Positions 43,298 through 51,307 of a stretch of 64,000 nt of DNA are shown piece after piece. The number at the start of each line of letters is the position of its first letter. The stretch's first letter is position 1. Source of the DNA: Faecalispora anaeroviscerum. Its GTDB lineage: Bacteria; Bacillota; Clostridia; Oscillospirales; Acutalibacteraceae. The position numbers and the translations under genes were made by a program. The stretch covers positions 1,612,001-1,676,000 of the forward strand of contig NZ_CANOOQ010000001.1 of the NCBI RefSeq assembly GCF_947568225.1, given 5' to 3'. Below the pieces are notes generated by a model. The model did no database searches. It was not told the origin of the DNA and saw only the letters and a program-made list of their open reading frames with translations.

Positions 43298-44434
43298 TTA
43301 TAATTTTTTCGCGAGCTGCTCCAGGCCCTGCTGCAGCGCGGCCGTGAGAGCGTCGATTTCTGCCTGTGTGGTAAAGCGGGAAAAGCTGACCCGCAAAGAG
43401 GACTCCACCAGTTCGGGCGCAAGGCCCATGGCGGTGAGTACATGGCTTGGCTTCGCTTTCGAGCAGGCCGAGCCGCTCGAGACGAATATATTGTTTGAAG
43501 CCAGAAAATGAAGCATTGTTTCCGCGCGGACACCCGGCACTGAAAAGCTGAACACATAGGGTATCGCGTCCTCGGGGGAATGAATCACAACACCCGGAAG
43601 CCCGGAAAGCTGCTCTCGCAGACAGGCGCCGAGCGATTCAAAGTGCGCTTTCAGCTCCTGCGGCTGCGGCATGGCGCGCACCGCCGCGCCAAACCCCGCG
43701 ATGGCCGGCAGCGGCTCGGTGCCGGGGCGCACGTTCTTTTCCTGCCCGCCGCCGAACGTTCTGGCCGGGAACCCCTTCTGACCCGCTACATACAGCGCAC
43801 CGGCACCCTTCGGTCCGTGAACTTTGTGCGAGGAAACGCTCATCAGGTCAATCCCCACGCGCGCGGGCTTGATGGGCAGCTTACAGAACGCCTGCACCGC
43901 GTCTACATGCAAAAGAGCCGGGGAATTCGTTCGTCGAATCGCATTCGCGGCGGCTTCAACCGGCATGCGCACGCCGGTTTCGTTGTTGACCAGCATCATG
44001 CTCACCAGAATCGTGTCCGCGGTAATGCTCTGCTCCACCTGCTCCGGCGAGATACGTCCTTCGCCGTCCGGCATCAGGTATTCCACTGTAAAGCCGTCCT
44101 GCTCGAGCTGCTCCATGACGCGCAGCACAGAGGGATGCTCCACTGCTGTTGTAACAATCCGCTTGCCGCGTCTGCTGTTCTTTTTGGCGGCACCGAACAA
44201 AGCAATATTGTTTGCTTCCGTTCCCCCCGAGGTAAAATAAATCTCGGAGGCGTTCACCGAAAGCTTGTCCGCAACCGCCTCGCGGGCCGCGGTCATCTCG
44301 CGCTCCGCCTCAAAACCCATGGTGTGCAGCGACGATGGGTTGCCGTACGCCTCGGTCATCACATAAAGCACCTTTTCCGCCGCCTGCTCACACACGCGAG
44401 TGGTGGCTGCGTTATCTAAATATATTTTCTCCAA
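43298..44434 (-). CDS. Cysteine desulfurase (NifS/IscS family), partner of ThiI
   Basis: A ~378-residue PLP-dependent class V aminotransferase-fold enzyme that releases sulfur from cysteine. Signatures: IYLDNAATTRVCEQA, the PLP-lysine in SVSSHKVHGPKGAGALYVAG and the persulfide cysteine in VSSGSACSKAKPS. The start is preferred at TTG 44434, nine bases after GGAGG, giving MEKIYLDNAAT; an ATG at 44458 would extend it. Immediately upstream of thiI, which points to a NifZ-like dedicated sulfur donor for s4U. Confidence 0.93.
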   Translation of the reverse strand: MEKIYLDNAATTRVCEQAAEKVLYVMTEAYGNPSSLHTMGFEAEREMTAAREAVADKLSVNASEIYFTSGGTEANNIALFGAAKKNSRRGKRIVTTAVEHPSVLRVMEQLEQDGFTVEYLMPDGEGRISPEQVEQSITADTILVSMMLVNNETGVRMPVEAAANAIRRTNSPALLHVDAVQAFCKLPIKPARVGIDLMSVSSHKVHGPKGAGALYVAGQKGFPARTFGGGQEKNVRPGTEPLPAIAGFGAAVRAMPQPQELKAHFESLGACLREQLSGLPGVVIHSPEDAIPYVFSFSVPGVRAETMLHFLASNNIFVSSGSACSKAKPSHVLTAMGLAPELVESSLRVSFSRFTTQAEIDALTAALQQGLEQLAKKL

Positions 44435-44465
44435 AGCTGAAAGCCTCCAACCAATCATAATTTCC

Positions 44466-44540
44466 CTTTCAAACAGGCTGTTGATTTCTTACCCAGGTGG
44501 AGGAAGAAATCGCTGTTTTCACAGAAAACCCCTTTGAAAG
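44466..44540. repeat. Long palindromic repeat, copy 2
   Basis: Reverse-complement match to the repeat at 32009-32087. Outer arms CTTTCAAA / TTTGAAAG, inner arms GATTTCTT / AAGAAATC. Lies between the cysteine desulfurase and the Fur-family gene. Confidence 0.75.
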
Positions 44541-44610
44541 CGAATTGGTTATCAATCGTAATCAGCCCTATTATACACGAAAAGTTCTCAATAGTGAATA
44601 CACGCCTGCT

Positions 44611-44639
44611 TGCATTTTTTGCAAATCCGCGCTATGATA
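44611..44639 (+). promoter_or_regulatory. Promoter of the Fur-family gene
   Basis: TTGCAT (44611-44616), 17 bases, TATGAT (44634-44639). A TGCA...TGCA inverted element overlaps the -35. Confidence 0.55.
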
Positions 44640-44688
44640 AATCTATATAAGGGATGGATACCCTTTTGTTTTGCAAGGAGGAACCATA

Positions 44689-45120
44689 ATGGCGGAACTG
44701 AAAAACACCAAGCAGCGCGGCGCGATTCTGCATTTTCTCGAAAGCAGCCCGGATCCCGTTTCGGCGGAGGATATTTTCGTTCTGCTCAAGCCCTCTTTCC
44801 CTCAGCTGGCTCTTTCCACCGTATACCGCAATCTGGAGCGTTTTACAGCAAGCGGGGTTTTGCAGAAAATCAATTTTGAAGACGGCGTAATCCGCTATGC
44901 ACTGGCCAAGGGCCACGACCACTACTTAATCTGCACCGGATGCAGCAAAAAAATTAAGCTGGACGACTGTCCGCTTTCTCCGCTGGAAATGCAGCTTGCA
45001 AAAGCAACCGGCTTTGAGATTGAGCGCCACAGCCTGACGGTCTACGGAAAATGCCCCGACTGTCAAAAGAAAAAGGGTACCCGCGTCACTGTGAAGAAGG
45101 CTGACCATACCAAGCTATAA
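44689..45120 (+). CDS. Fur family transcriptional regulator
   Basis: A 143-residue Fur-superfamily repressor. DNA-binding winged helix NTKQRGAILHFLESSPDPVS, LALSTVYRNLERFTASGVLQ; dimerisation/metal part with HDHYLICTGCSKKIKL and a second pair CPDCQKKKG, so the structural zinc CxxC-CxxC site is present. Whether it is PerR, Zur or Fur cannot be decided by eye. Start ATG 44689 follows AAGGAGG by eight bases. It is monocistronic with a strong terminator. Confidence 0.92.
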   Translation: MAELKNTKQRGAILHFLESSPDPVSAEDIFVLLKPSFPQLALSTVYRNLERFTASGVLQKINFEDGVIRYALAKGHDHYLICTGCSKKIKLDDCPLSPLEMQLAKATGFEIERHSLTVYGKCPDCQKKKGTRVTVKKADHTKL

Positions 45121-45165
45121 AGTGCTTCCCTCACGGATCGGAAGAATTCCATAAAAACTGGATAA

Positions 45166-45200
45166 AAAGCCGCAGAACATCATGTTCTGCGGCTTTTTTG
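45166..45200 (+). terminator. Terminator after the Fur-family gene
   Basis: Perfect stem AAAAGCCGCAGAACAT / ATGTTCTGCGGCTTTT with a one-base centre plus a further T-run. The effective hairpin is AGCCGCAGAAC / GTTCTGCGGCT. Confidence 0.85.
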
Positions 45201-45243
45201 CGCTGAGCCCATAGACTCACCAACAAATTGAAATTTGCCGTAA

Positions 45244-45795
45244 TTACAATAAAGCAATTAAGTCTGATTTTTCATAACGATGATGACCTTGCAACCCTTT
45301 TTTGTATTTCCAGCATTGAATCGCTTCTTCCAATGATCTGCCTTCGTTGTCTACAAAAAAGTCTCGAATATAGGTATTGTATTCAAACTGCTTATCAATC
45401 GTTGTGTTACCTTTTTCCTTTTCTTCCAAAATCCGATCATAGGCTTCGAGTGCAGCTCCATAGGTTTTTCCAGTATTGCTTTTTAAGCACTTCTGAAAAG
45501 CAACATTAAAAGAAGACCGCTTACCAATCCCGATTTTCTCTGAGCAAACAAAATCCGGCTCTATTGGAGCATCCTCTGTAATTACACCAACGTCTGGTCT
45601 AACTTTGCTTTTTGTGAAAGTGGGCAATATATTACCTGTGCAAAGAAAATAGGCAATTCTGTCTGTAATCTCTATTTTACCACCCGAAGCAGGCAATCCG
45701 TTTGTCCTGCAAAAATCCACTAGCTCTTCTTTTAGGTAATAAAAACTACGAAATGTTTTCTCATTCAATTGTTTATCTAAAATTGGGCCTTTCAC
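45244..45795 (-). CDS. SAP-domain protein (DUF6434-like)
   Basis: A 183-residue protein. The N-terminal third has a SAP-like motif (YLKEELVDFCRTNGLPASGG, KIEITDRIAYFLCTGN) associated with nucleic-acid binding; the C-terminal part (FNVAFQKCLKSNTGKTYGAALEAYDRILEEKEKG) matches the DUF6434 family as I remember it. Function unknown. ATG start, no close neighbour in the same strand. It lies between the Fur gene terminator and lexA. Confidence 0.75.
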   Translation of the reverse strand: MKGPILDKQLNEKTFRSFYYLKEELVDFCRTNGLPASGGKIEITDRIAYFLCTGNILPTFTKSKVRPDVGVITEDAPIEPDFVCSEKIGIGKRSSFNVAFQKCLKSNTGKTYGAALEAYDRILEEKEKGNTTIDKQFEYNTYIRDFFVDNEGRSLEEAIQCWKYKKGLQGHHRYEKSDLIALL

Positions 45796-45929
45796 TCATT
45801 TGTATTCCCCTGTTCAATCTCCTGTTTCACCGCCTGAGGAGGTGATCCCCCCGTCAATCCGCATCTGTGGATATTCCGTATCACGAAATGACACGTACCG
45901 TAAACTTCTGCTCTTTAACAGATTTTTTA

Positions 45930-46517
45930 TCAGTAATAGCGATAAACGGAAATCACGCGTCCCAGCACCAGGGCGCTTTGAGAGAAAATCGGAGAAAAGG
46001 CCGGGTTTTCCGGCTGTAGGCGAATGTACTCCTGCTCAAAGAAAATCCGCTTTACCGTTGCCTCGTCGTCAATCAGCGCGACCACGATCTGCCCATTTTC
46101 CGCCGTGTCCTGGCGGTGCGCAATAATATAATCTCCGTCAAGGATTCCGGCGTTTTTCATGCTTTCGCCCTGCACACGTAGCGCGAACAGCTCCTTTTCC
46201 GGGTAACGGTGACCCACCAGCGGCAGGTAGCCCTCAACCTCTTCCACAGCCAAAATCGGCACACCGGCAGTTACTCTGCCCAAAATAGGCACTCGGCTGA
46301 CCTGCTCGGCCCCCTCAATATGAATGGCGCGATTCAGGCCGGCTTCACGCCGTATATATCCCAAGTCCTCCAGCGTTTTCAAATGCAGGTGAACGGTAGA
46401 CGTGGATTTCAGGCCGGTCGCTTTGCAGATCTCCCGCACAGAGGGTGGCAGGCCATACTGCGCTCTATCTTTTAAATATTCATATATCTTTTTCTGGCTG
46501 CTGCTTAGTCCCTTCAT
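45930..46517 (-). CDS. lexA: LexA repressor
   Basis: A 195-residue SOS repressor. The N-terminal winged helix (KKIYEYLKDRAQYGLPPSVR, KSTSTVHLHLKTLEDLGYIR) precedes the S24 protease domain with the self-cleavage Ala-Gly in VTAGVPIL, nucleophile serine in RVQGESMKNAGIL and lysine in DDEATVKRIFFE. Length is slightly shorter than B. subtilis LexA but complete. Start ATG 46517 follows GGGAGG. The SOS box upstream indicates autoregulation. Confidence 0.96.
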   Translation of the reverse strand: MKGLSSSQKKIYEYLKDRAQYGLPPSVREICKATGLKSTSTVHLHLKTLEDLGYIRREAGLNRAIHIEGAEQVSRVPILGRVTAGVPILAVEEVEGYLPLVGHRYPEKELFALRVQGESMKNAGILDGDYIIAHRQDTAENGQIVVALIDDEATVKRIFFEQEYIRLQPENPAFSPIFSQSALVLGRVISVYRYY

Positions 46518-46576
46518 CCCATTTCCTCCCAGGTATTCCAAGTCAACTTTATCATACCACAGGGGTTCCAAGATTG

Positions 46577-46590
46577 CAAACAAATGTTTG
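46577..46590. promoter_or_regulatory. SOS (LexA) box upstream of lexA
   Basis: CAAACAAATGTTTG, a palindrome matching the B. subtilis-type consensus CGAACRNRYGTTYG at 13 of 14 positions. It lies about 60 bases before the lexA start. Confidence 0.8.
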
Positions 46591-46713
46591 AGGTTTTTTC
46601 ACAATTTCTTTGTTTTAGCGTCCTTTTTTATTTGATTTTAATGCAAAATTACATGACTCCAAAAGTTAAAAGAATATTCATAGCGTATTAACAACTGCCC
46701 CGCGAATTCAAAT

Positions 46714-46719
46714 TATAAT
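46714..46719 (+). promoter_or_regulatory. Candidate -10 element of a small RNA
   Basis: Perfect TATAAT; about seven bases later begins a structured transcript ending at a strong terminator. No good -35 is seen 17 bases upstream, so an activator or alternative sigma factor may be needed. Confidence 0.5.
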
Positions 46720-46723
46720 ATGG

Positions 46724-46836
46724 TTGTATTCAAACGATGGAGCCGCACCATCAGAATACAAAGTTCTACCCTCCTCAATATACCCCTCAAGCTAACGAAA
46801 AAAGACCGAATCAATTGGATTCGGTCTTTTTTCTGC
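46724..46836 (+). ncRNA. Candidate small regulatory RNA between lexA and the SpoIIQ-like gene
   Basis: No ORF fits here, but the layout is that of a trans-acting sRNA. A 5' hairpin pairs TTGTATTC with GAATACAA, and its apex has GATGG/CCATC (46724-46761). A single-stranded C-rich stretch with ACCCTCCTC and ACCCCTC, complementary to Shine-Dalgarno sequences, lies in the middle (about 46767-46790). A perfect 15-base-pair terminator with a T-tract closes it (46798-46832). Architecture resembles RsaE/RoxS-type sRNAs, but no family is claimed. Confidence 0.6.
46798..46832 (+). terminator. Terminator of the candidate sRNA
   Basis: Stem AAAAAAGACCGAATC / GATTCGGTCTTTTTT with a five-base loop CAATTG region. 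Strong in both directions; also lies upstream of the SpoIIQ-like gene. Confidence 0.9.
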
Positions 46837-46891
46837 TTGCTTGCTTTTTTATTTTCTATTGAGCTTTCCTAAAAACCAAAAATTTTAATTG

Positions 46892-46924
46892 TGATCTCTT
46901 TCCGCCTTCGACGGAAAGAGATCA
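46892..46924. repeat. Palindromic intergenic repeat before the SpoIIQ-like gene
   Basis: TGATCTCTTTCCG (46892-46904) pairs with CGGAAAGAGATCA (46912-46924). A member of the dispersed palindrome group, with divergent arms. Confidence 0.6.
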
Positions 46925-47013
46925 TTCTTTTTTGATTTTTTCATTTCAGATTTATCTCAAACGGCATATTTGGTGTTTTTTCTGGTCACAATATCTGCGG
47001 AGGTGCTTTACAG

Positions 47014-47775
47014 ATGAGCAGTCTGCATTTTAAATCAGAAAATCAATCCCCAAAGAAAAACAACAAGGGTTTTTATGTCGCGCTGGGCGTTTGCCTGGTT
47101 GCAGTTGGCGTTGCCGCCTGGACTACGTATGACAGTGTCGTGAAATATGCCAATCCGCAGGATACGTCCTCGTATTCCGCCTCACCGACCGGTCGCACAC
47201 AGTCAGGTGTTTATGCCAGCAGCAAGCCAACGGAGGCTTCGTCTCAGCCACAGTCCAGTGAAGTGGAGTCCACCGCTCCGTCTTCTTCCAAACCGGCTGC
47301 TTCGTCTCAGGCACCGGACAAGGCCGCTTCGTCCAAAGCGGAACAGCCAGCCAAACAGACGGCAGCAAAGCCCGCTTCGTACGTTTACCCAGTTGGAGAA
47401 ACCGTCACTAAAAATTACAGCGGAGATAATCCCATTTTTTCTGACACCATGCAGGATTGGCGTGTTCACTCCGGCACAGATTATGAGGCAAAAATCGGCG
47501 ACCCGGTTAAAGCCATTGACAGCGGCAAGGTCACGGAACTGTACGCAAACGGCAATCTGGGCAATGTTGTAGTGATTGAACACAGTGACGGAATCACCGC
47601 GTACTACTGTGGCATGGGTGACACTTTCCTGGTGAAAAAGGGTGACACAGTCAACGCAGGGCAGAAAATCGGCTCGATTAATGTTGTGCCGATTGAATCG
47701 GTGGAAAAACCTCACCTGCATTTGGAAATCAAAAAATCCGGCAAGCTAATCGACCCGGCCACCCTGTTGAAGTAA
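47014..47775 (+). CDS. M23 family metallopeptidase, SpoIIQ-like
   Basis: A 253-residue protein with an N-terminal membrane segment (GFYVALGVCLVAVGVAAW), a long Ser/Gln/Ala-rich linker and a LytM/M23 domain (residues ~140-252). Zinc and catalytic residues are present: HSGTD (first His and Asp) and PHLHLEI (HxH). Clostridial SpoIIQ proteins keep the zinc site that B. subtilis SpoIIQ lost. Position with spoIVB and spo0A downstream supports a sporulation role, but a general cell-wall endopeptidase is also possible. Start follows GGAGGTG. Confidence 0.85.
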   Translation: MSSLHFKSENQSPKKNNKGFYVALGVCLVAVGVAAWTTYDSVVKYANPQDTSSYSASPTGRTQSGVYASSKPTEASSQPQSSEVESTAPSSSKPAASSQAPDKAASSKAEQPAKQTAAKPASYVYPVGETVTKNYSGDNPIFSDTMQDWRVHSGTDYEAKIGDPVKAIDSGKVTELYANGNLGNVVVIEHSDGITAYYCGMGDTFLVKKGDTVNAGQKIGSINVVPIESVEKPHLHLEIKKSGKLIDPATLLK

Positions 47776-47815
47776 GCCAAACCGTACAAAGAAAAGCATA
47801 AAAAAATTCGATAAA

Positions 47816-47848
47816 GACCCGCTGGCAATCGTCGGCGGGCCTTTTTAC
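47816..47848 (+). terminator. Terminator after the M23 peptidase gene
   Basis: Stem CCCGC / GCGGG with an inner GC/GTC pairing and TTTTT tail (about 47818-47845). Confidence 0.7.
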
Positions 47849-48018
47849 GGTTTTGTCTGGCTCGTCTAAATTTCAGCCAATTTTTAAAATTTCTGACATT
47901 CATCGCCGACCGTATGAAGCATTCGAAGCTTTATTCCACATTTCCCCAGAAAAAAGCGGATTTGACAACATAAATGCTTTCGGTTTGACAAAGATTAAGT
48001 TCGAAAGGAGGTGAATGT

Positions 48019-49266
48019 TTGAAAAAAGGAAAAAAAATTTTTCAACGATTGACCGGTTGGCTCACTGCACTTACTCTGCTTACAGGGTCGGCGGTGGGAT
48101 ATTACCACAACACCCTGCCTGACCAGTTCCGCGTGACGGCGGGAACCAAGCTGCGGCTGAACCAGACCGGTCTTAGCATTATCGACGCGGTAAACAAAAA
48201 CGAAATTACCGCGTCTGCTCTGAAATCCGCAAACCAAAATTACCACGCTCAGCTGATGCTGTTTGACGTGATCCCCATCAAAACAGTCAGTGTAAAGGTA
48301 GTGGAAGAAAAGCTTTTGGTGCCCTGCGGTACTCCTTTCGGCATCAAAATGTTCACAAACGGCGTGATGGTGGTCGGCGTGGCCGACATTGAAAGCGCCG
48401 GCAAGATGGTGAACCCCGCCGCTGTGGCAGGTGTAAAAGTGGGCGACATCATTACCGCCATCAATGGAAAGGCCGTTACCCAAAACAGTCAGGTGGCAAA
48501 GCTGATTGAAAGCAGCGCCGGCAGCTCGGTAGAGCTTTCTGTTAAACGAGGGGAAGAAACTCTCACAGCAACTCTTACTCCTATTCTGTCCGATGTGGAT
48601 GGAAGTTATAAGGGCGGTCTTTGGGTACGCGACAGCACCGCCGGAATCGGCACAGTAACCTTCTATGACCCGTCGAGCGGATCGTTCGGAGGCCTTGGCC
48701 ATGGCATTTGCGATGTAGACACAAACGAGCTGATGCCGCTTCGCAGCGGCGATGTTGTTTCGGTAACCATCAGCGGAATTGTCAAGGGCCAGAAGGGCCG
48801 GGCAGGCGAGTTGCGCGGGTATTTTAACAACGATTTTCCTGTTGGCCAGCTACAGTCCAATTCTGAAGCCGGTGTGTACGGCACGCTAAATTCCTCTCCC
48901 GTTTCTACTGAGGCTATCCCCCTTGCGGTGAAGCAGGAAGTAAAAACAGGCGCTGCGCAGATTTACACCACCGTGGACGGAACTGTACCCAAGGCCTATG
49001 GTATTGAAATTGAATCTATTAACTATCAGGACGGAACCAAAACAAAAAATCTTGTTGTAAAAGTAACAGACCCGGAGCTTTTAAGCAAAACGGGAGGAAT
49101 TGTGCAGGGCATGAGCGGCAGCCCGATTGTGCAGAATGGCAAATTAGTAGGAGCCGTAACTCACGTATTTGTCAATGATCCGACGCGCGGGTACGGAATT
49201 CTGGCAGAAAATATGTTGGAAATCTCTGAAAAAACGAGCCTTGAAAGCGCGCAAAAGGCATCATAA
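48019..49266 (+). CDS. spoIVB: SpoIVB serine peptidase
   Basis: A ~415-residue SpoIVB (peptidase S55): an N-terminal membrane segment (LTGWLTALTLLTGSAVGYYH), a PDZ domain (~residues 105-185: MVVGVADIESAGKMVNPAAV, VKVGDIITAINGKAV) and a C-terminal peptidase with the serine in VQGMSGSPIVQNGKLVGAVTH. In B. subtilis SpoIVB signals across the forespore membranes to activate pro-sigma-K processing. The start is a non-ATG codon (TTG) a few bases after AAGGAGGTG; the exact base is less certain than the gene. spo0A follows, the order conserved in endospore formers. Confidence 0.95.
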   Translation: MKKGKKIFQRLTGWLTALTLLTGSAVGYYHNTLPDQFRVTAGTKLRLNQTGLSIIDAVNKNEITASALKSANQNYHAQLMLFDVIPIKTVSVKVVEEKLLVPCGTPFGIKMFTNGVMVVGVADIESAGKMVNPAAVAGVKVGDIITAINGKAVTQNSQVAKLIESSAGSSVELSVKRGEETLTATLTPILSDVDGSYKGGLWVRDSTAGIGTVTFYDPSSGSFGGLGHGICDVDTNELMPLRSGDVVSVTISGIVKGQKGRAGELRGYFNNDFPVGQLQSNSEAGVYGTLNSSPVSTEAIPLAVKQEVKTGAAQIYTTVDGTVPKAYGIEIESINYQDGTKTKNLVVKVTDPELLSKTGGIVQGMSGSPIVQNGKLVGAVTHVFVNDPTRGYGILAENMLEISEKTSLESAQKAS

Positions 49267-49331
49267 CACGAAATATTTTTATATTTTGAAATATAATTAC
49301 CAAATCCGCACAAAAAATATTGTGTAAGGTA

Positions 49332-49360
49332 TTGCCATTAATGCCAATATATGGTATAAT
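49332..49360 (+). promoter_or_regulatory. Sigma-A promoter of spo0A
   Basis: TTGCCA (49332-49337), 17 bases, TATAAT (49355-49360), about 36 bases before the spo0A start. A sigma-H promoter is not evident to me. Confidence 0.65.
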
Positions 49361-49395
49361 CAGCCTGTAAATTAAAAAAACAGGGGGATATGTTC

Positions 49396-50175
49396 ATGGA
49401 AAAACATTTAAAACTGCTGATTTCTAATGACACTGACGAATTTGCTCGAAGCTATTCTCATGATTTTGAAGTTGCGGGTATTGATGTAGTCTATTCTCCG
49501 AAGGATGGACTGAGGGTTCTCGACCACATTGATCTGGAACAACCCGACGTTGTTCTTCTAGACCTGTTCATGCCCCGACTGGATGCGATCGGAGTCATTC
49601 ATGGGATTCGAAAAAAGTACGCCTCTAAGGCGCCTTCCTTCATCGTCATGTCTACATTCAGCAGCCCCACGCTGGAGCGTGAGGTAATGCTTTCCGGAGC
49701 TGCATATTTTGTAATCGCACCATTTGATGCAAAAGAACTGGCACAAAGAATCTTAAAAATATGCGGCAGTGTCGCCCCCAAATCGGAACAGGCTTCGATA
49801 CCGGTACAAAAAGGCAAACCTTCTCTGGAAATCCAAGTCACAGAAATCCTTCACCAGATCGGTGTTCCGGCTCATATAAAGGGATATCATTATCTGCGGG
49901 ATTCTATTATCATGGCCGTGCAGACTCCCGACATCATCAACGCTGTGACAAAACAGCTGTATCCCAGTGTGGCCAAGCGGTACGAAACTACTCCTTCCCG
50001 TGTGGAGCGTGCCATCCGCCATGCCATTGAGGTAGCTTGGGACAGAGGCGACATCGACATCCTGAATTCCTATTTTGGGTACACGATTCACAACACCCGT
50101 GGAAAGCCAACAAACAGTGAGTTTATCGCAATGATCAGCGACAAGCTGCGGCTGGAAATGAAATCCGCCAGCTAA
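49396..50175 (+). CDS. spo0A: Sporulation transcription factor Spo0A
   Basis: A ~259-residue response regulator. The receiver domain has the phospho-acceptor aspartate in QPDVVLLDLFMPRLDAIGVI, the acidic pocket near the N-terminus (LLISNDTDEF) and the switch region IVMSTFSSPTLEREV. The C-terminal Spo0A DNA-binding domain is GVPAHIKGYHYLRDSIIMAV, then YETTPSRVERAIRHAIEVAW. Start at ATG 49396, eight bases after AGGGGG, rather than the in-frame ATG at 49390. It is the master regulator of sporulation entry. Confidence 0.97.
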   Translation: MEKHLKLLISNDTDEFARSYSHDFEVAGIDVVYSPKDGLRVLDHIDLEQPDVVLLDLFMPRLDAIGVIHGIRKKYASKAPSFIVMSTFSSPTLEREVMLSGAAYFVIAPFDAKELAQRILKICGSVAPKSEQASIPVQKGKPSLEIQVTEILHQIGVPAHIKGYHYLRDSIIMAVQTPDIINAVTKQLYPSVAKRYETTPSRVERAIRHAIEVAWDRGDIDILNSYFGYTIHNTRGKPTNSEFIAMISDKLRLEMKSAS

Positions 50176-50183
50176 ACAAAAGA

Positions 50184-50240
50184 CTCCTTTCCCCAATCAG
50201 CCGGATGAAGATCCGCTTTTTAGGGAAAGGAGATTTTTTT
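50184..50240 (+). terminator. Terminator after spo0A
   Basis: CTCCTTTCCC (50184-50193) pairs with GGGAAAGGAG (about 50223-50232), with an inner CGGAT/ATCCG hairpin and a T7 tract. Confidence 0.8.
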
Positions 50241-50260
50241 GCAATTTTTTACAGATTAGA

Positions 50261-51211
50261 TTACATTGAGGCACTCTTTGTTACAAACAGCAGAGAATTC
50301 GGTACCGAGCGCTCTTTGCCATCCGACGGCTTATTGCGCAGAATCAGCGTACTGCTCCCGGAATTACGGCTGAGCAGTGTAGCCGAACCACCCGCGTCCA
50401 GATTGCCGGCCTGTACCGCACCCATATCCTTCATAATCTGGGCAAGCTCCTTGAGCGTAGCTCCTGTGGAATACTGGGACTGTCGACCGTCGATCATCAC
50501 GAAAAACACGGTTCCGTCGGCACGAATGCCTACCCCGAGACGAGGCGAAAAGGTTCTTTGGTCTTCGCTTTTCTGAGCGACAACATTCCCATCCTTCACA
50601 AGCAGCGTATCATACAGGCCAATCGCATTCTGCAGCTCGGATTTCATCTTCGGGTAATCGGCATTGGAGGCAATCACCGGTGTGCCGTCCTTCTTAATGC
50701 CGAAAAAGTTCCACCGGTAGGCACGCGAAGATACCGTTCCCTGGAGCTCGACGCCATCCTGAATCACGACGCCCCACGGTTGGTTAGTAGCCATATTATA
50801 CATATCGCCGTTAATTGCCGCAACGACCGGCTTCCCGTGAGCCATGGCTGCAGCGGCCTGCGCACGCACCGTTGCGGCATGGTAACCACTTGCGTATGTA
50901 GTATTACCGGGTGTGCCGACTGTAATGCCAATCTGCCCTGCCGAGGGATCGTATTCCAGCATAAAACACTCATTAATTTTAGAATTTAAATTGGTAAAGG
51001 CGAATCTTGTTTCTACAAGACCAGGCGCTACGGTTCTACTGTAGTCACTCATCAGAGAGGTTGCCACCAGATTCGTCAGGCTAAGCTGGCCAAACACCGG
51101 CACTGCCGCTGAAGCTGTGGCGGACATCTGTACAGCAGCCAGCAGAACGGCCGCTGCGGATACAACCTTCCGTTTCATTGCTTTCGTTTTCGGGCTTTTT
51201 GATTGTTTCAT
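50261..51211 (-). CDS. Phosphodiester glycosidase family protein (NAGPA domain), secreted
   Basis: A 316-residue protein with a signal peptide (VVSAAAVLLAAVQMSATASA). It carries the PF09992 phosphodiester glycosidase (NAGPA-like, DUF2233) fold: VVAAINGDMYNMATNQPWGV, RLGVGIRADGTVFFVMIDGR, and the conserved NLDAGGSATLL near the C-terminus. Related proteins occur as SpoIID-adjacent or cell-wall-modifying enzymes in Clostridia. Likely acts on wall-associated glycosyl phosphodiesters. It is convergent with spo0A. Confidence 0.88.
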   Translation of the reverse strand: MKQSKSPKTKAMKRKVVSAAAVLLAAVQMSATASAAVPVFGQLSLTNLVATSLMSDYSRTVAPGLVETRFAFTNLNSKINECFMLEYDPSAGQIGITVGTPGNTTYASGYHAATVRAQAAAAMAHGKPVVAAINGDMYNMATNQPWGVVIQDGVELQGTVSSRAYRWNFFGIKKDGTPVIASNADYPKMKSELQNAIGLYDTLLVKDGNVVAQKSEDQRTFSPRLGVGIRADGTVFFVMIDGRQSQYSTGATLKELAQIMKDMGAVQAGNLDAGGSATLLSRNSGSSTLILRNKPSDGKERSVPNSLLFVTKSASM

Positions 51212-51307
51212 GTTTGCTGAGGTCCCCTTCCTTGTGCTATCTCCATCTTAGACCATCAGGAAGATTATGTCAACCAAAAATCGCCATTTTTTGCGCCAAA
51301 ACACCTG

